Program-made: the position numbers and the translations under genes
In this document: positions 1 to 10,449 of the stretch, in pieces
Layout: every line of letters starts with the position of its first letter
How positions within the stretch are numbered: the stretch's first letter is position 1
Notes under the pieces: generated by a model
Told to the model about the DNA's origin: nothing
Seen by the model: the letters and a program-made list of their open reading frames with translations, nothing else
The model's database searches: none
DNA from: Pyrrhosoma nymphula
Taxonomy: Eukaryota; Arthropoda; Insecta; Odonata; Coenagrionidae
Length of the DNA: 64,000 nt
Direction of reading: 5' to 3'
Assembly (NCBI GenBank): GCA_963573305.1
Contig: OY754329.1
Span: 146,269,266-146,333,265 of the forward strand

Positions 1-378
1 GTGTCGTCCTCAGGTCAGAGGTGAACACCTTATCTCTGCCCTGAGGATCATACTAGACTTGAGTATCAAAACGTTAGTCAACATGAACCATAGTACCCAC
101 TGTAAAACCAGAGAAATCCCTGGGAAGAAGATGGATATTTTAGTATAGCCGGAGATAAAAAAGGATTCATACAGGAATAACTCTGAACAATTATTTTTTT
201 TTAAAGACCCCTCCCCCTCCTGGACATTGGAGTGTAAGGAACCCTTGCCCTGCTAACCACCACCACTGATATCCTATAACCCTACCCGTCCCCCAAACGT
301 CGCTCTAACCATATTCCTGTCCCCAACATTCCTGTCTGTAGTATAGATTTCCCAAGACATATGTAAAATAATGTGCAC

Positions 379-405
379 CTGAAGATGAAACCTATGTGTT
401 GAAAC
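379..405 (+). repeat. Solo hammerhead-like core motif
   Basis: CTGAAGA is followed after 15 nt by GAAAC, the same arrangement as in the palindromic repeats elsewhere in this window. No strong hairpin lies between the two boxes and no inverted partner is nearby, so this is probably a decayed end of a Penelope-type repeat. No gene is visible from 1 to 1897; the sequence is AT-rich with no other feature I can support. Confidence 0.3.
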
Positions 406-1897
406 GAATAATACAAAATTGAAAAAATGGAGAAAATTATACATAGTGTGTATTATTATTCAAGATGAATTTTCACATAATTAGTTGAAGCCTATTCCAT
501 CAATTTATTCTGATTTCACATGTTGTTTTCAAGTAACTCTAACAAATTAAAAATACTTTTTTAACTATTCAAGTAAAATCACCTTGAGCTTTTCATGAAT
601 TGAACAGAAACATACTTATTCCTAAAAGCACCCTCATACCTGGCAGTATAAATGTAACGCCTCACATGATTATTGGCCAAAAGCAAATTGGATTATAAGC
701 AAAATGATTATTTAGTGGCCAAAGAATCATTAACACTGAATCTAAAGATACCTGGAAAATTATAAATACCTCCAGAAACAAACCCAGGAAGCAGTGTCAA
801 CTCCAAGTTAATGATTCATCTGTTAGTACATACATATTAAATCTGATTTCTCCCTACTTGCCTCTAATTTTATAAATAACTTTTAACTTTTTCTATTCCA
901 AAGCACAACTGCTCTCTTCATCTAGAAGTTGTCACTCCCAACCAATAAGTCCTTATTTATTTATTCCATTACAAAGACAAATTGAAATATGTAGGGCAGA
1001 ATCTAGGCACAAATGACTCATATTTGTGATAATGCCAATTTTTGCGAAAATAATGTGAATTTTGACGTTTATTCAATTTAATAAGATTTTGAAATATTTT
1101 TGTCATTTTGCACAACATTATAGTCTCCATAAATGCAGTAACTGCAATGAAAGATCGTCATATGGCAGAGATGAAAGCCACGGCTGCTAATATTAGGTTA
1201 TCTAAATAGAACTGCTGTTGAATATTGGAATATTCTAATACATATATGTATATATATCAAAATATGAGCTACCGGCAGGGCAGGTCGATTAAGACAGGGC
1301 CTCCACTTGCTTTTTATTCTATTATCACCATCCTATAATTTTTAGTCGCACTATTGTTTGGTGATAAAACTAAAACTCACTATGCAAAATTAAGGTGCAT
1401 ACATGTATATGCAACTCAACAATCACAGTGATAAAAAAGATGCTACCAGACCTATTTTTTCTTCAAAGCGATAGAAGCTCCCTCCAAATGAGTCACACAG
1501 ACAGGTATGGACATGAACCCACTTAGGGAGTTAAGTCACAGTTTCAACCCATCTCACATAATGTACACACTGCAAAGTTACTGATAAACCTTCCTCAGGT
1601 GGTATAGACTTCCTCGATCTTGCATCTTTATATGGGATTAATAGGCCAACTAATTCTAACTGTCATATTAACATAAATTGAAACTACTTTTATTCATTTG
1701 ATAATATTGAAAAAACTTAGGGCATGTTCCAAAATTCACCGCCATTTCTGCCATAAAACAGAATGTGAAGCAGTACTGCCACTACTATAGTAGCATGCAA
1801 TTTTGGAATGGTCGGCAGTAGCTTATTGCTTGCATGAAATTCTATGCATTGCCTCTTTACATGGTGATTTATTACAATCAGTTATGAATTAACACAC

Positions 1898-2035
1898 TTG
1901 GGGGCCTGTAGGCAGTACAAGCAATGGGGCCCACGTTAATAAACAAGTCACAAGAGAAGAAAGGGGAAAACAATTCTCAGGACCTATAGGCAACTGCGCC
2001 TACTTTGCCTTATTGGTAATCCGGCTCTGATTATA
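1898..2035 (-). repeat. Dispersed repeat, copy 1 (partner at 48.5 kb)
   Basis: On the minus strand this segment reads AGCCGGATTACCAATAAGGC, then a stretch rich in CCCCTTTCTTCTCTTG, then GTACTGCCTACAGGCCCC. The same order occurs on the plus strand at about 48547-48690, so the two are diverged copies in opposite orientation. Starts such as CAGAGCCGGATTA are common at the ends of hAT-type elements, but no transposase or target duplication is seen, so the class is inferred only. Confidence 0.5.
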
Positions 2036-2100
2036 ATAAGTGACTTTCAGCATGTCAATTGTTAATCCTTATCCAAATGATATTGAAAAAGAGCATTCTA

Positions 2101-2381
2101 AGGGGCCTATTATGTAACTCATAACTCCGGAGTCACGGACAGTAAGGAGATATAATGACTGTCATAATTCCTTTGGCTATTAAATAACTGAAAATAACTC
2201 CAATCGGAGTTACAAATTGGAGTTATAAGGGTGGGTCTTGGGTTGGCGTTATCAAACCTCTGAGATAACTCCAATGGGAGTTATTTTCAGATCTGTAATA
2301 GCCAAAGGAGCTATGGTGGACATTATAACTCCTTCCTCTCCATAACTCCGGAGTTATGAGTTACATACATAATAGGCTCCT
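2101..2381. mobile_element. Palindromic MITE, family unassigned
   Basis: The element starts GGGGCCTATTATGTAACTCA and ends with its imperfect complement (TGAGTTACATACATAATAGG then CTCCT). Inside, ATAACTCC / GGAGTTAT blocks occur repeatedly in both orientations, so almost the whole 281 bp can fold back on itself. There is no coding capacity. The target duplication is not clear; only a flanking TA is suggestive. It is a non-autonomous DNA element, superfamily not determined. Confidence 0.65.
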
Positions 2382-3135
2382 ATAAGTAAATGCTAATTTT
2401 CATTGCCTTGCTTACAAGCTACGTAATTCTAACTCATAATTGTCTCCGATGAGAACAAAATAACTTTGCATCAGCTATGCAAACATGGAGAAAAAACCCC
2501 TTTTACGAGTCTTCAAATGTTTTTGTCAAGCCCTGCAATTTTCTTCATACCCAGTTGTCCACAGCATTCCCTAGGGTGATATCAATAGCTGGGTAAATGA
2601 TACAGGTTTTTGAGGGTTGCATCCCAGAATATTTTCACAAACAATAATGCTTATTGATAATTGTAAGACTATAATTACATGTACCACATAAATCATGGCA
2701 CTAAATTGATATTTACGTTGTTATTTCACAAATCGCTTTCATTTGGGAATATAATTACTTCCCTAATTTGCACAACCTGTGATGTTGTTCACGCCCCCAT
2801 TATTTAATTAGCGCTTTTATTCTAGTGAAATATTCACCAGTGTAATTCACTAGTACATACTTCAGTAACTGTTTTAAAATAACATTCATTGGCATCATCC
2901 GGACGATCCATTCTCCTCAGTTTCATGCCATTTAAAAAAAAATTGCATGTAATGTGCTTTATAAACTATTACGTGCTAATCAGGTGCTGTTTGCTTATTA
3001 AATACACAAAGACTTTCCCTCTCGCCAATATTTTAACATTGAAATGTGTGAAGAAGTTGCTTGCGCAACTTATCAAACTGTATTTAGTTACCTTGTTGAT
3101 TTGATTTTTTCCACCATTTGTTTGTCATGGCTACC

Positions 3136-3300
3136 ATAATAAGAACTAAGACGATGCAATTTTCCACAGATAAAAATTTTTAATTGACCCGGGTTTCGAT
3201 GCACTGCATCATCATCAGGTGATGATGATGCAGTGCATCGAAACCCGGGTTGATGAAAAAATTTTTCTGTGGAAAATTGCATCGTCTTAGTTCTTATTAT
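3136..3300. repeat. Near-perfect 165-bp palindrome with hammerhead-like core
   Basis: The left arm starts ATAATAAGAACTAAGACGAT and the right arm ends with its exact complement. The centre lies near 3218. On the minus strand the right half reads CTGATGA, one extra base, a GATGC/GCATC hairpin with a 3-nt loop, then GAAACCCGGG. A related but more decayed copy is at 19171-19319. The sequence is non-coding. The arrangement is that of two repeat ends joined head to head. The neighbouring short reading frames are by-products of the palindrome. Confidence 0.8.
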
Positions 3301-3870
3301 GTTCATATTCCACAACATTTCACCTGATTCCTCCCTTTTTATGGCTACCATAGCAATGGCTTTACTGTTGCTACAGCAACTTGAGAGCAGCAGTGGAATC
3401 CACAGCTGGAAACGCCATAAATTGGCTGACGTCATTGGTTACAGCGTAGTACTGCCAGTTGATTGTGGAATTATTTGGCAGCACTGGCAGTGAATTTTGG
3501 AATATGCCCCTAATATGATGCTAACATACTTCTTCAAGCAACTTGCAAAATTGTCCTTTCAATTATCATTGACTTGCTGTTGGATGCACTCAATACCGAT
3601 GTTACCACCATGTAGCCCTTACACAAAGCAAAAGAACCAAGGAGCATGTGGTTTCAATGTCATCCATTGGAAAACTACTGCAGATGTCTAGCTAGATTTA
3701 TCTATCATAGTGTGTGTACTATGAACATTCTCTGTGACAACAATTTTTCAACAGCAGCGACTAGAAATAGCTAATGGAGGCCCTACTTAAGGATAAAAAG
3801 ACAATTACATATGTACATAGTACCTCATTGGTAATTAATTAATTACATAGAAATAAAGAAATTTACTCAC

Positions 3871-6800
3871 CAACACAGAGAAAGGGGCAATAAAAAACAA
3901 CAAGGTCATGGAACAACAAATGAGCCCCGTCCAAAATTTGGCAACAACTGGATCAGATTCATACTGTACATATGCAAGGGTTGAAAAGAGCACAAAGCTC
4001 ACAGCACACAACTGCCTGATGATGGTAGCCTTGAAATAACCACCAGTAAACATGAGCAACCGTGAATATCTCAAGGAATTTTTATTTTTAATTGAACAAT
4101 TGATCTCACCTTTTTAGGGCTGTATAACAAATAAATAAACACATATGTCAACTGGAGAAATGCCCCGACAGAATTCACAACGATGAGAGAAACATCTTCA
4201 ATTAGGCAACCATATCGGAGCCATAGACTGCACCTATAGGAGAAATAACAGCAGAAAAATTAAAAAAAAAAATCAATGCAATTTCAAATAACGCATTTCA
4301 ACCTAACAAAAATAAGGGTGGAGGAAAATACTTTTAAATTTATTCCATTCTAACTGTAGTCCAATATAACTTCGGGTGATATGACTCAGTGTTCCTGTGC
4401 CTATACATAAATTATTCAGGTGCTCACATTATGTGAGCATCACTCAGGATGTCAAGGCACTGGCTTCTAAGTCGGGAAGGAAGGTAAAAGAGAATCTGGT
4501 GGAATAGGGAACATATAGGAAGACATTTTCATGTATTAATATTTCTGTTTGCATTGTATATTGCACTGGGGAAAAAGAATTATAATAAATGTCCATTCAA
4601 CAATTAATCTATTGTTTTTTTGCCCACCTTCAGACTTTGTGAAGACTTAGGATGCCTCTGGGTTAGCCTCAAATTCTAGGGATTTAAATTTATATAGTAA
4701 CTTACTGTGGCTTCAGAAAAGGGATGGGAACCACAGAGGACATCTTGGCTCTAAGGCTAGTGATCGAGAAACAGATGAGAAAACACAAACTAACTATGTT
4801 GCATTTTTTGACCTACAAAAGGCATTCGATAACCTCCACTGGCATGTGATGTTTAAAATACTGAAGAAATCAGAATTAAAATTTACGGATGGGAGAGTGA
4901 TTTTCCACCTATACAAGGATGAGTTGGCTGTGATCAGGGGTCAAAATAGCATGGAAGAGGCACACATAAGAAAAGGAGTTAGACAAGGATGTACTCTCTC
5001 TCCTATATTGTTTAACGCATACATTCAAGAAGATATATATGAAGTGAGAGAAACACTAGAGGTGGGGGTCAAAGTGAGTGGAAATAAAATTGACATGATA
5101 AGATATGCTGATGACATTGCTGTAATCACAGACACAGGGGAAGACTTAGAATACATACACTGTAGTAGATTGCATGGGTGGGCGAGGGCCTTCTGAAGCC
5201 CTCCTGGCACTCAGACCTTTTGGGTCCATTGTGCCATCCCTCGTTTAACCTGCCTGCCACTTGCACACAGGGGACAAGAGCACCACGGTAGAGGTATGAA
5301 GGAGGGGCCACCCCCAACCTCGCCAGTACAGGTATGGAGTGAGTTCTCCCTCCTACTTTCCCGGTCTGGTTATATCTCCCTCCGGCCTCCCGGTATAGGT
5401 CTGGAGGGAGTATCATCCCTCCATCCACCCCGGTAGAGGCATGGATGAGGGCCACCCATCCAAACTCCATTCGGGTCCAACGTTGCTTAACTTCGGTGAT
5501 CTGACGGGAACCGGTGTGTCAACATGGCTAGGCTCTTGCCCATACACAAACTGTAAATGAAATGGACTGAATTCTCAGGGAGAAATACAATATGAAAATA
5601 AATAGCACAAAAACCAAAGTAATGACATGCAGCACAGATCAAGCAAAGGAACAGAGAATAAATATCCTGACGAGAACAGAACAACTGGAAGAGATTCAAG
5701 AATTTACCTATTTAGGAAGCAAAATCAGAAAAGATGATAAATGTAAAAGGGAAATTATAAGCAGGATTCAACAAGCCAAGATCGCCTTTTACTCAAAGAA
5801 AGACATCCTTACCTATAGAAACATTGATCTAAACAAAAGGAAGAGATTCATGAAAGCATTTATGTGGCGTGTTGTTTAATATGTATGCGAGACATGGACT
5901 GTTGGGAAACAAGAGAAAAGAAGACTGGAAGCATTTGAATCCTGGTGCTACCATAGGATGCTGAAAGTCAGCTGGGTAGAAAGAATAACTAATGAAGAAG
6001 TGTTTAAAAGAGCAAAAGAGAGGACATTATGGATCAGCACTCAAAAGAGACAAATTAATAGGGCACATCCTACGTCATAATCATATAATAAGAACATTAA
6101 TAGAAGGAATGATTGAAGGAAGAAACCATCGAGGAAGACCAAGACTGTCCTACATACAGCAAATGATGAGCAATAAGGGTTTCACCTCCTATGTAGAGAT
6201 AAAAAGGAAAGCAGAACGAAGATCGGAGTGGTGAGCTGCTGCAAACCAACCTCAGGGTTGACAACTTAAGACGACGACTGGGGTGTTTAGCCTTTGATTA
6301 CATAGCAGCTCCCATCCCATTTCCTGCATGAACTATGTGATACAACTGTTCACTCAACAAAATGTGCAGATTTGTCACGACTTTAATTTTTCCGTGCTTA
6401 CTTCAAAATGCTTGCAACATAGCACCTCTCCTGTATCTCTTTAAAGTCCAAGAACCTTTCTGTGACTAGTTTAATTACCAATGGTAATGAGATGAACTGC
6501 ATGCCTGATTAGAACCTTAACCTTGACATATATGTGCTAAGTTAAACAGCACATATGCACACATTTGAAGTTAATCATCAGTTCAGAGAGCAATATTCCG
6601 ACAAAAGTAAATAGGAGACTGGGATAAGAATTTATATGATTCAAAGTAAAAACCTGGTTAATATATGTATTAATTCTGAATTTAAGCACATTTGTAGTTA
6701 ACCATGAAAATCAGTACTTTCAAAGATCAATGCTTATTTTATGGATTGCGTTTTCTGCATTAACAAAACAAACTCATAAGTTCTTACAAAAATTTTGTTG

Positions 6801-8734
6801 CCTATTTAGAAAATTTTGATTCTTTCCCCAGCCATAGGCACAAAATTTTTGGGTCATTCATGGCTTATGCGGTCAGGGCTGTGGCCTCTGGAAAAAGAAT
6901 GTTGTGGTGACACTACGGGGGCTTTCCAATTGCCTCGCGCAGATTAGCGCACATCGCAACAGATGGGAACACACGAGCGCACGTTGAAACGGACAATTGG
7001 AACGCATCTGCGCTGATGTGTTTCCAAGATGGCGGAACAATCTCGGTATATTTGAATTGATTATATTAAGTGGGCTTAAAATTACAATTAGATGAAATGA
7101 GAGGCATTACTGATGAATGAAAACGTGTAAACAATGTATAAATGGCTGGCAGAACATATAATCATGGTATCTTAAGACAGTCCTGTTTCTACTGCAACAT
7201 TCATTTCCCCGCCATCACAAGTTTCGTCTGCTAGCGCATATGCAACAGAGGTCCCGATGTGTTTCCATCTGCGCTGCACTAATGACGTCACAGCGACAAT
7301 TGGAAAGCCCCAAAACCGAAACAGTTTGCAACAGATCAGCGCAGATGCACAATTGGAAAGCCCCCTACATGAGAGCAGAGATTTCCACTGCATGTGCAGC
7401 TCATTAGGCCACACTCCAATGCCAACATCCCCATGCATCAGTGTCTTTGCTGTAAACTTAACAATATTATTAAAGGAACTTATTCCTTCAAGTACTTTGA
7501 TTACATTCCTCCACTCCTTTTTGCCGATGATCTCTAACTATAATACTAGGTAGCCAACACAATGGACTCCACCTCAGTGAAAAAGGTAGCAATATACCCT
7601 TAATAACGTACGTGGTATTGTCAGGAATGTATGAAATAGTAAAAAAATCCATGAATTATCATCATTACCAATCATTCATGGGAAGAATAGTTGAGCTCGT
7701 TTCCTGCGACTGTCCTCGATGGTGTTTTAAATGGGTCACCCTCATGCAGGTGTAGCATTTGAACTGTACCTGTGTATTTGTTTTTAATTTGTTCAATTTG
7801 GTATAGACTTTGTTTAAATGTTTTGATTTACTTTAGTGTACTAATATTTGATTGTTAAAATGTTTTGGTTACAAGGTTTTTTGTTTGGGAGGGAGATGGG
7901 TTGTTAAGGGAGTAGGAGAGCGGTCTGGAAGCGGCTCTGCAGGAATAAAAAGGAAGTTTGAAATAAAGAAAACTGAAACTAGATGTTTCTTATTTGTACA
8001 CACTGTACAACACTGCAAAGGTAACATTTTGTTTGACTCCTAGCCTTTGACCTATCTGGCATGGGTAACCCTACAAGGAGCAATGATCATTGTTCCTGCC
8101 AGTAGAGCTCTGTGGGTTTCGTAATTATAATGTGCAATCTCTTCCACAATGTTAATGTTATAGTCCATGGGGAAGCCCTAAATAAAGACTCCCCTCAGCT
8201 CTTACTCACTTCTTAATGCCATCCAAGATACATATTCTTTACAATTCCTGCACACACAGCATTGTCCCTTTGACCACAAACTTACTTAGTCGATTGGGGA
8301 ATAATTAGTTATTTGCACTGAGTTTTAAAAGACAATCTTATCCCCAATTTATAATAGACATCTTTAGGAAATTCCTATTCACCAAAATTTAATTGAAACA
8401 ACATAAAATTTGCGACTTCTTGGGGGAGGGGGAAACAGTCATTCTATGCCAATTTCGGCCATAACACTTACGAAACAAACCCGACGACAAACGGAAAACA
8501 TGATGTATCACCGCAGGTTCCTTTCCTAATGATCTTCCGGCAAATCAATCTGGATACGTGCATGAAGGCAGCAAATTGAATTAAAATGACATAAATGAAA
8601 AATTAGAGACAAAAACAAGAGTAAATATGATGAACATTATAAAAAAATAGCTCACAGACTTACACTCCGGAAAGAAATTGCAAAATGGTACTAATTGACG
8701 CAGTCGCAGCAAGTGCACTTTTGAAGTCTCCCAT
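3871..8734 (-). CDS. SWEET-family sugar transporter, partial (first four exons)
   Basis: This is a member of the SWEET/MtN3-saliva family, membrane uniporters for sugars with seven transmembrane helices in two triple-helix bundles. Exons on the minus strand are 8734-8664, 8549-8472, 4233-4110 and 4029-3871; phases join cleanly and every intron is GT-AG. They give 144 residues starting MGDFKSALAATASISTILQF. Family features are the LQFLSG end of helix 1, the RKGTCGDTSCFPFVVGF loop, CSLWLRYG, and a fourth exon containing FFIAPFSVL, the second-repeat signature. Exon boundaries match those of the complete paralogue at 12993-14240. The last two exons, which would add about 70 residues, are not visible from 1 to 3870 and probably lie off the left edge. 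The 4.2-kb second intron contains the LINE, SINE and MITE insertions described below. It could be a functional paralogue or a truncated duplicate. Confidence 0.88.
4700..6240 (+). mobile_element. RTE-like LINE fragment, reverse transcriptase to 3' end
   Basis: Decayed reverse-transcriptase coding on the plus strand shows the fingers motif FFDLQKAFDN near 4805, VRQGCTLSPILFNAY at about 4978-5025, and the catalytic YADD at about 5104. After the insertion at 5165-5540 the same protein resumes with MKINSTKTKVMTCS, FTYLGSKIRKD, CETWTVGKQEKRRLEAFESW and RGRPRLSY. These are the order and motifs of RTE/CR1-type endonuclease-reverse transcriptases. It is disrupted by stops, at least one frameshift after about 5990, and a SINE. 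The 5' endonuclease part is missing. It lies within the second intron of the left SWEET gene, in the opposite orientation. Confidence 0.88.
5165..5540 (-). mobile_element. 5S rRNA-derived SINE inserted in a LINE
   Basis: On the minus strand the first ~95 nt (5540 down to 5447) align by eye to animal 5S rRNA: CACACCGGTTCCCGTC, GATCACCGAAGTTAAGCAAC, then TGGATGGGTGGCC. This covers the A-box, intermediate element and C-box of the RNA polymerase III internal promoter. The remaining ~280 nt form four to five degenerate units of about 40-60 bp, each with a core like CCGGTAGAGGTATGGA followed by CCTCC-rich sequence. The insertion splits the LINE reverse transcriptase just after YADD. The flanks CATACACTGTA (5154-5164) and CATACACAAACTGTA (5541-5555) look like a target duplication with a 4-nt difference. 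It is not a functional 5S gene, because the 3' part of the RNA is replaced by the repeat body. Confidence 0.75.
6917..7365. mobile_element. 449-bp MITE with GGGGGCTTTCCAATTG termini
   Basis: Perfect 16-bp terminal inverted repeats GGGGGCTTTCCAATTG open at 6917 and close at 7365. The flanks are TAC on both sides (6914-6916 and 7366-7368), consistent with a 3-bp target duplication of the PIF/Harbinger type. Longer imperfect subterminal repeats rich in GCGCAGAT and GATGTGTTTCCA occur in both halves. There is no transposase coding. The reading frames here on both strands are by-products of the inverted repeats. Confidence 0.7.
7366..8471. other. Intron sequence, nothing coding
   Basis: This is the rest of the second intron of the left SWEET gene, between the MITE and exon 2. 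I see no further coding exon or structured element. The stretch at about 7890-8045 has two AATAAA-like signals and a G-rich block that could be a solo LTR remnant, but matching ends and a target duplication are lacking. Confidence 0.4.
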
Positions 8735-9242
8735 TCTCAGATTAATAGGTGCTCTACCTGCATAGATCTATTAGTTTGATGGGCCTGTCACGGTCTAAAT
8801 AATGCGCTATTCTTCAACGAATACGCTGATACCATATATTTCTCCGCACCTTCTATCAAGCTAAGTACACATTTTGCCATTAACGAAAGATAAAATGAGT
8901 ATCCACACTAAGGCCATGAAAGAGAGGCTTTTATGAAATTTTAATAGACAGTCGGTAAATACATCATTCTGATTGAGTTCCACATCATTTCCCTCACTTA
9001 AAAAAAACAACATGCCAGCCAGCACTCCCTCCCCTTACATTTCGTTACGCTTTTGTTCTCAACCTATGTACTAGACAAAATAAATCCCACTAGTTTCCAC
9101 AAAAGAGATTATTAGCTATTAATAAAATGTGAAAAATTAGATAATTTTTTTTATATCGAGATGTATATTTTTCAAATACCTCCATGACGTTTTACATCAC
9201 TCACAAACAACACATTGTCTTTCACCGTGAGTAGCAGTGAAG
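8735..9242. promoter_or_regulatory. Divergent promoter of SWEET and ATPsynB
   Basis: The 508-bp interval separates the start codons of the left SWEET gene (minus) and ATP synthase subunit b (plus), so it must hold both 5' UTRs and both core promoters. I do not see a convincing TATA box or a DRE-type TATCGATA site. Its role is inferred from gene position only. Confidence 0.5.
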
Positions 9243-10342
9243 ATGTACAGTCGCTTAGTCTTGCGTCCCGGTAATTTTCTTTAAGTTTTTCCTACAAAAT
9301 TGCATTTTTGAAAATTTTGTTGTGAGCAGTACTGAAATTTTGTCTTGTTAAACATTTGGGTTGTAATTTTATTTGCATTTCAGCCTTACAGAGTCGAGTA
9401 CTGCAACCCTCAACGGTTCGCAGTACTACGACTACATCAGCTGTGAAGGAGAGCGATGAAAGAGATTTAGTTAATTTTCCTCGCCCTGTAAGGCTCGAAT
9501 ATCCCGGAAAAGTTCGTCTTGGATTCTTGCCAGATGAATGGTTTCAGTTCTTTTACAAGAAAACTGGAGTGACGGGTGCGTAATTCTAGTTGAATGAATA
9601 TATATTTAGCAGCGAGTGATAGCTCAGGATTTACATTTTCATTTAATTTTATAGGACCATATGTCTTTGGCACCGGACTCATTACTTATCTATGCAGCAA
9701 AGAAATCTATGTTATGGAGCATGAGTTCTACTCGGGAATTTCGTTGTTCATGATGGCAGTGTTTGCTGTCAAGAAATTTGGACCAACAGTTGCCGCCTAT
9801 CTAGACAAAGAAATCGACGTAAGTCCTTCTCATTAACATTTTGGTGAGTTCTTTGCCTGTTCATTATTCACACGATACAATTATTGCTGTAGGCTGTCGA
9901 AGCAGAGTACAATTCAACTCGAAATAGTACTAAGAAAGCCCTCGCGGATGCAATTGAGCAAGAAAAAACAGAACAATGGCGTGCCGAGGGTCAGTCAATG
10001 CTTTTCGAAGCAAAGAAGGAGAATGTTGGACTGCAGCTGGAAGCTGCTTATAGGGAAAGGATAATGAATGTGTACTCCCAGGTACGGTTACTTAAATATG
10101 TTTTTGTAATATCTAACCTCATAAATGGTATGAGGGAATAATGTGCCAAACGTTTTCCATTGCAGGTAAAGAGACGTCTGGATTATCAAGTGGAGCGAGA
10201 AAATATTTTGCGTCGTATTTCCCAGAAAAATATGGTGTCTTGGATTGTTGATGGTGTCATGAAATCGATCACTCCTCAACAGGAGAAGGAAAGTCTTCAG
10301 AAATGCATTGTGGATCTCAAAGCTCTTGCTGCCAGGGCGTAA
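9243..10342 (+). CDS. ATPsynB: ATP synthase subunit b, mitochondrial
   Basis: This is subunit b of the F1Fo-ATP synthase peripheral stalk, anchored in the inner mitochondrial membrane and holding the F1 head against rotation. Exons are 9243-9270, 9384-9575, 9655-9818, 9893-10081 and 10166-10342; all are GT-AG and in phase, giving 249 aa. Exon 1 encodes the start of the presequence (MYSRLVLRP). Exon 2 includes the family block RLGFLPDEWFQFFYKKTGVTG. Exon 3 encodes the hydrophobic hairpin beginning GPYVFGTGLITYL and containing KEIYVMEHE, at about residues 74-128. Exons 4-5 are the charged, mostly helical matrix stalk. The length fits the usual 240-260 aa. A poly(A) signal follows at 10444. The gene sits between two SWEET paralogues on the opposite strand. 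Nothing looks broken. Confidence 0.96.
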
Positions 10343-10443
10343 GTGTCTCGGAACAGATTTGTAGGAAAGGATGAGGGATGTTGACATGATATAAGGTGGC
10401 GTTTGCATTTTATTGTATGTAGCCATGTACATTACTATTGGTA

Positions 10444-10449
10444 AATAAA
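10444..10449 (+). terminator. Poly(A) signal of ATPsynB
   Basis: AATAAA lies 102 nt after the ATPsynB stop codon, a normal 3' UTR spacing for this gene. Confidence 0.75.

Noticed and set aside
5447..5540. Possible 5S rRNA gene
   Set aside because: The last part of 5S RNA is replaced by a repeat body, there is no T-run terminator, and the whole block is an insertion in a LINE.
7852..8043. Solo LTR or small gene
   Set aside because: Poly(A)-like signals occur but TG..CA ends and a target duplication are not convincing.
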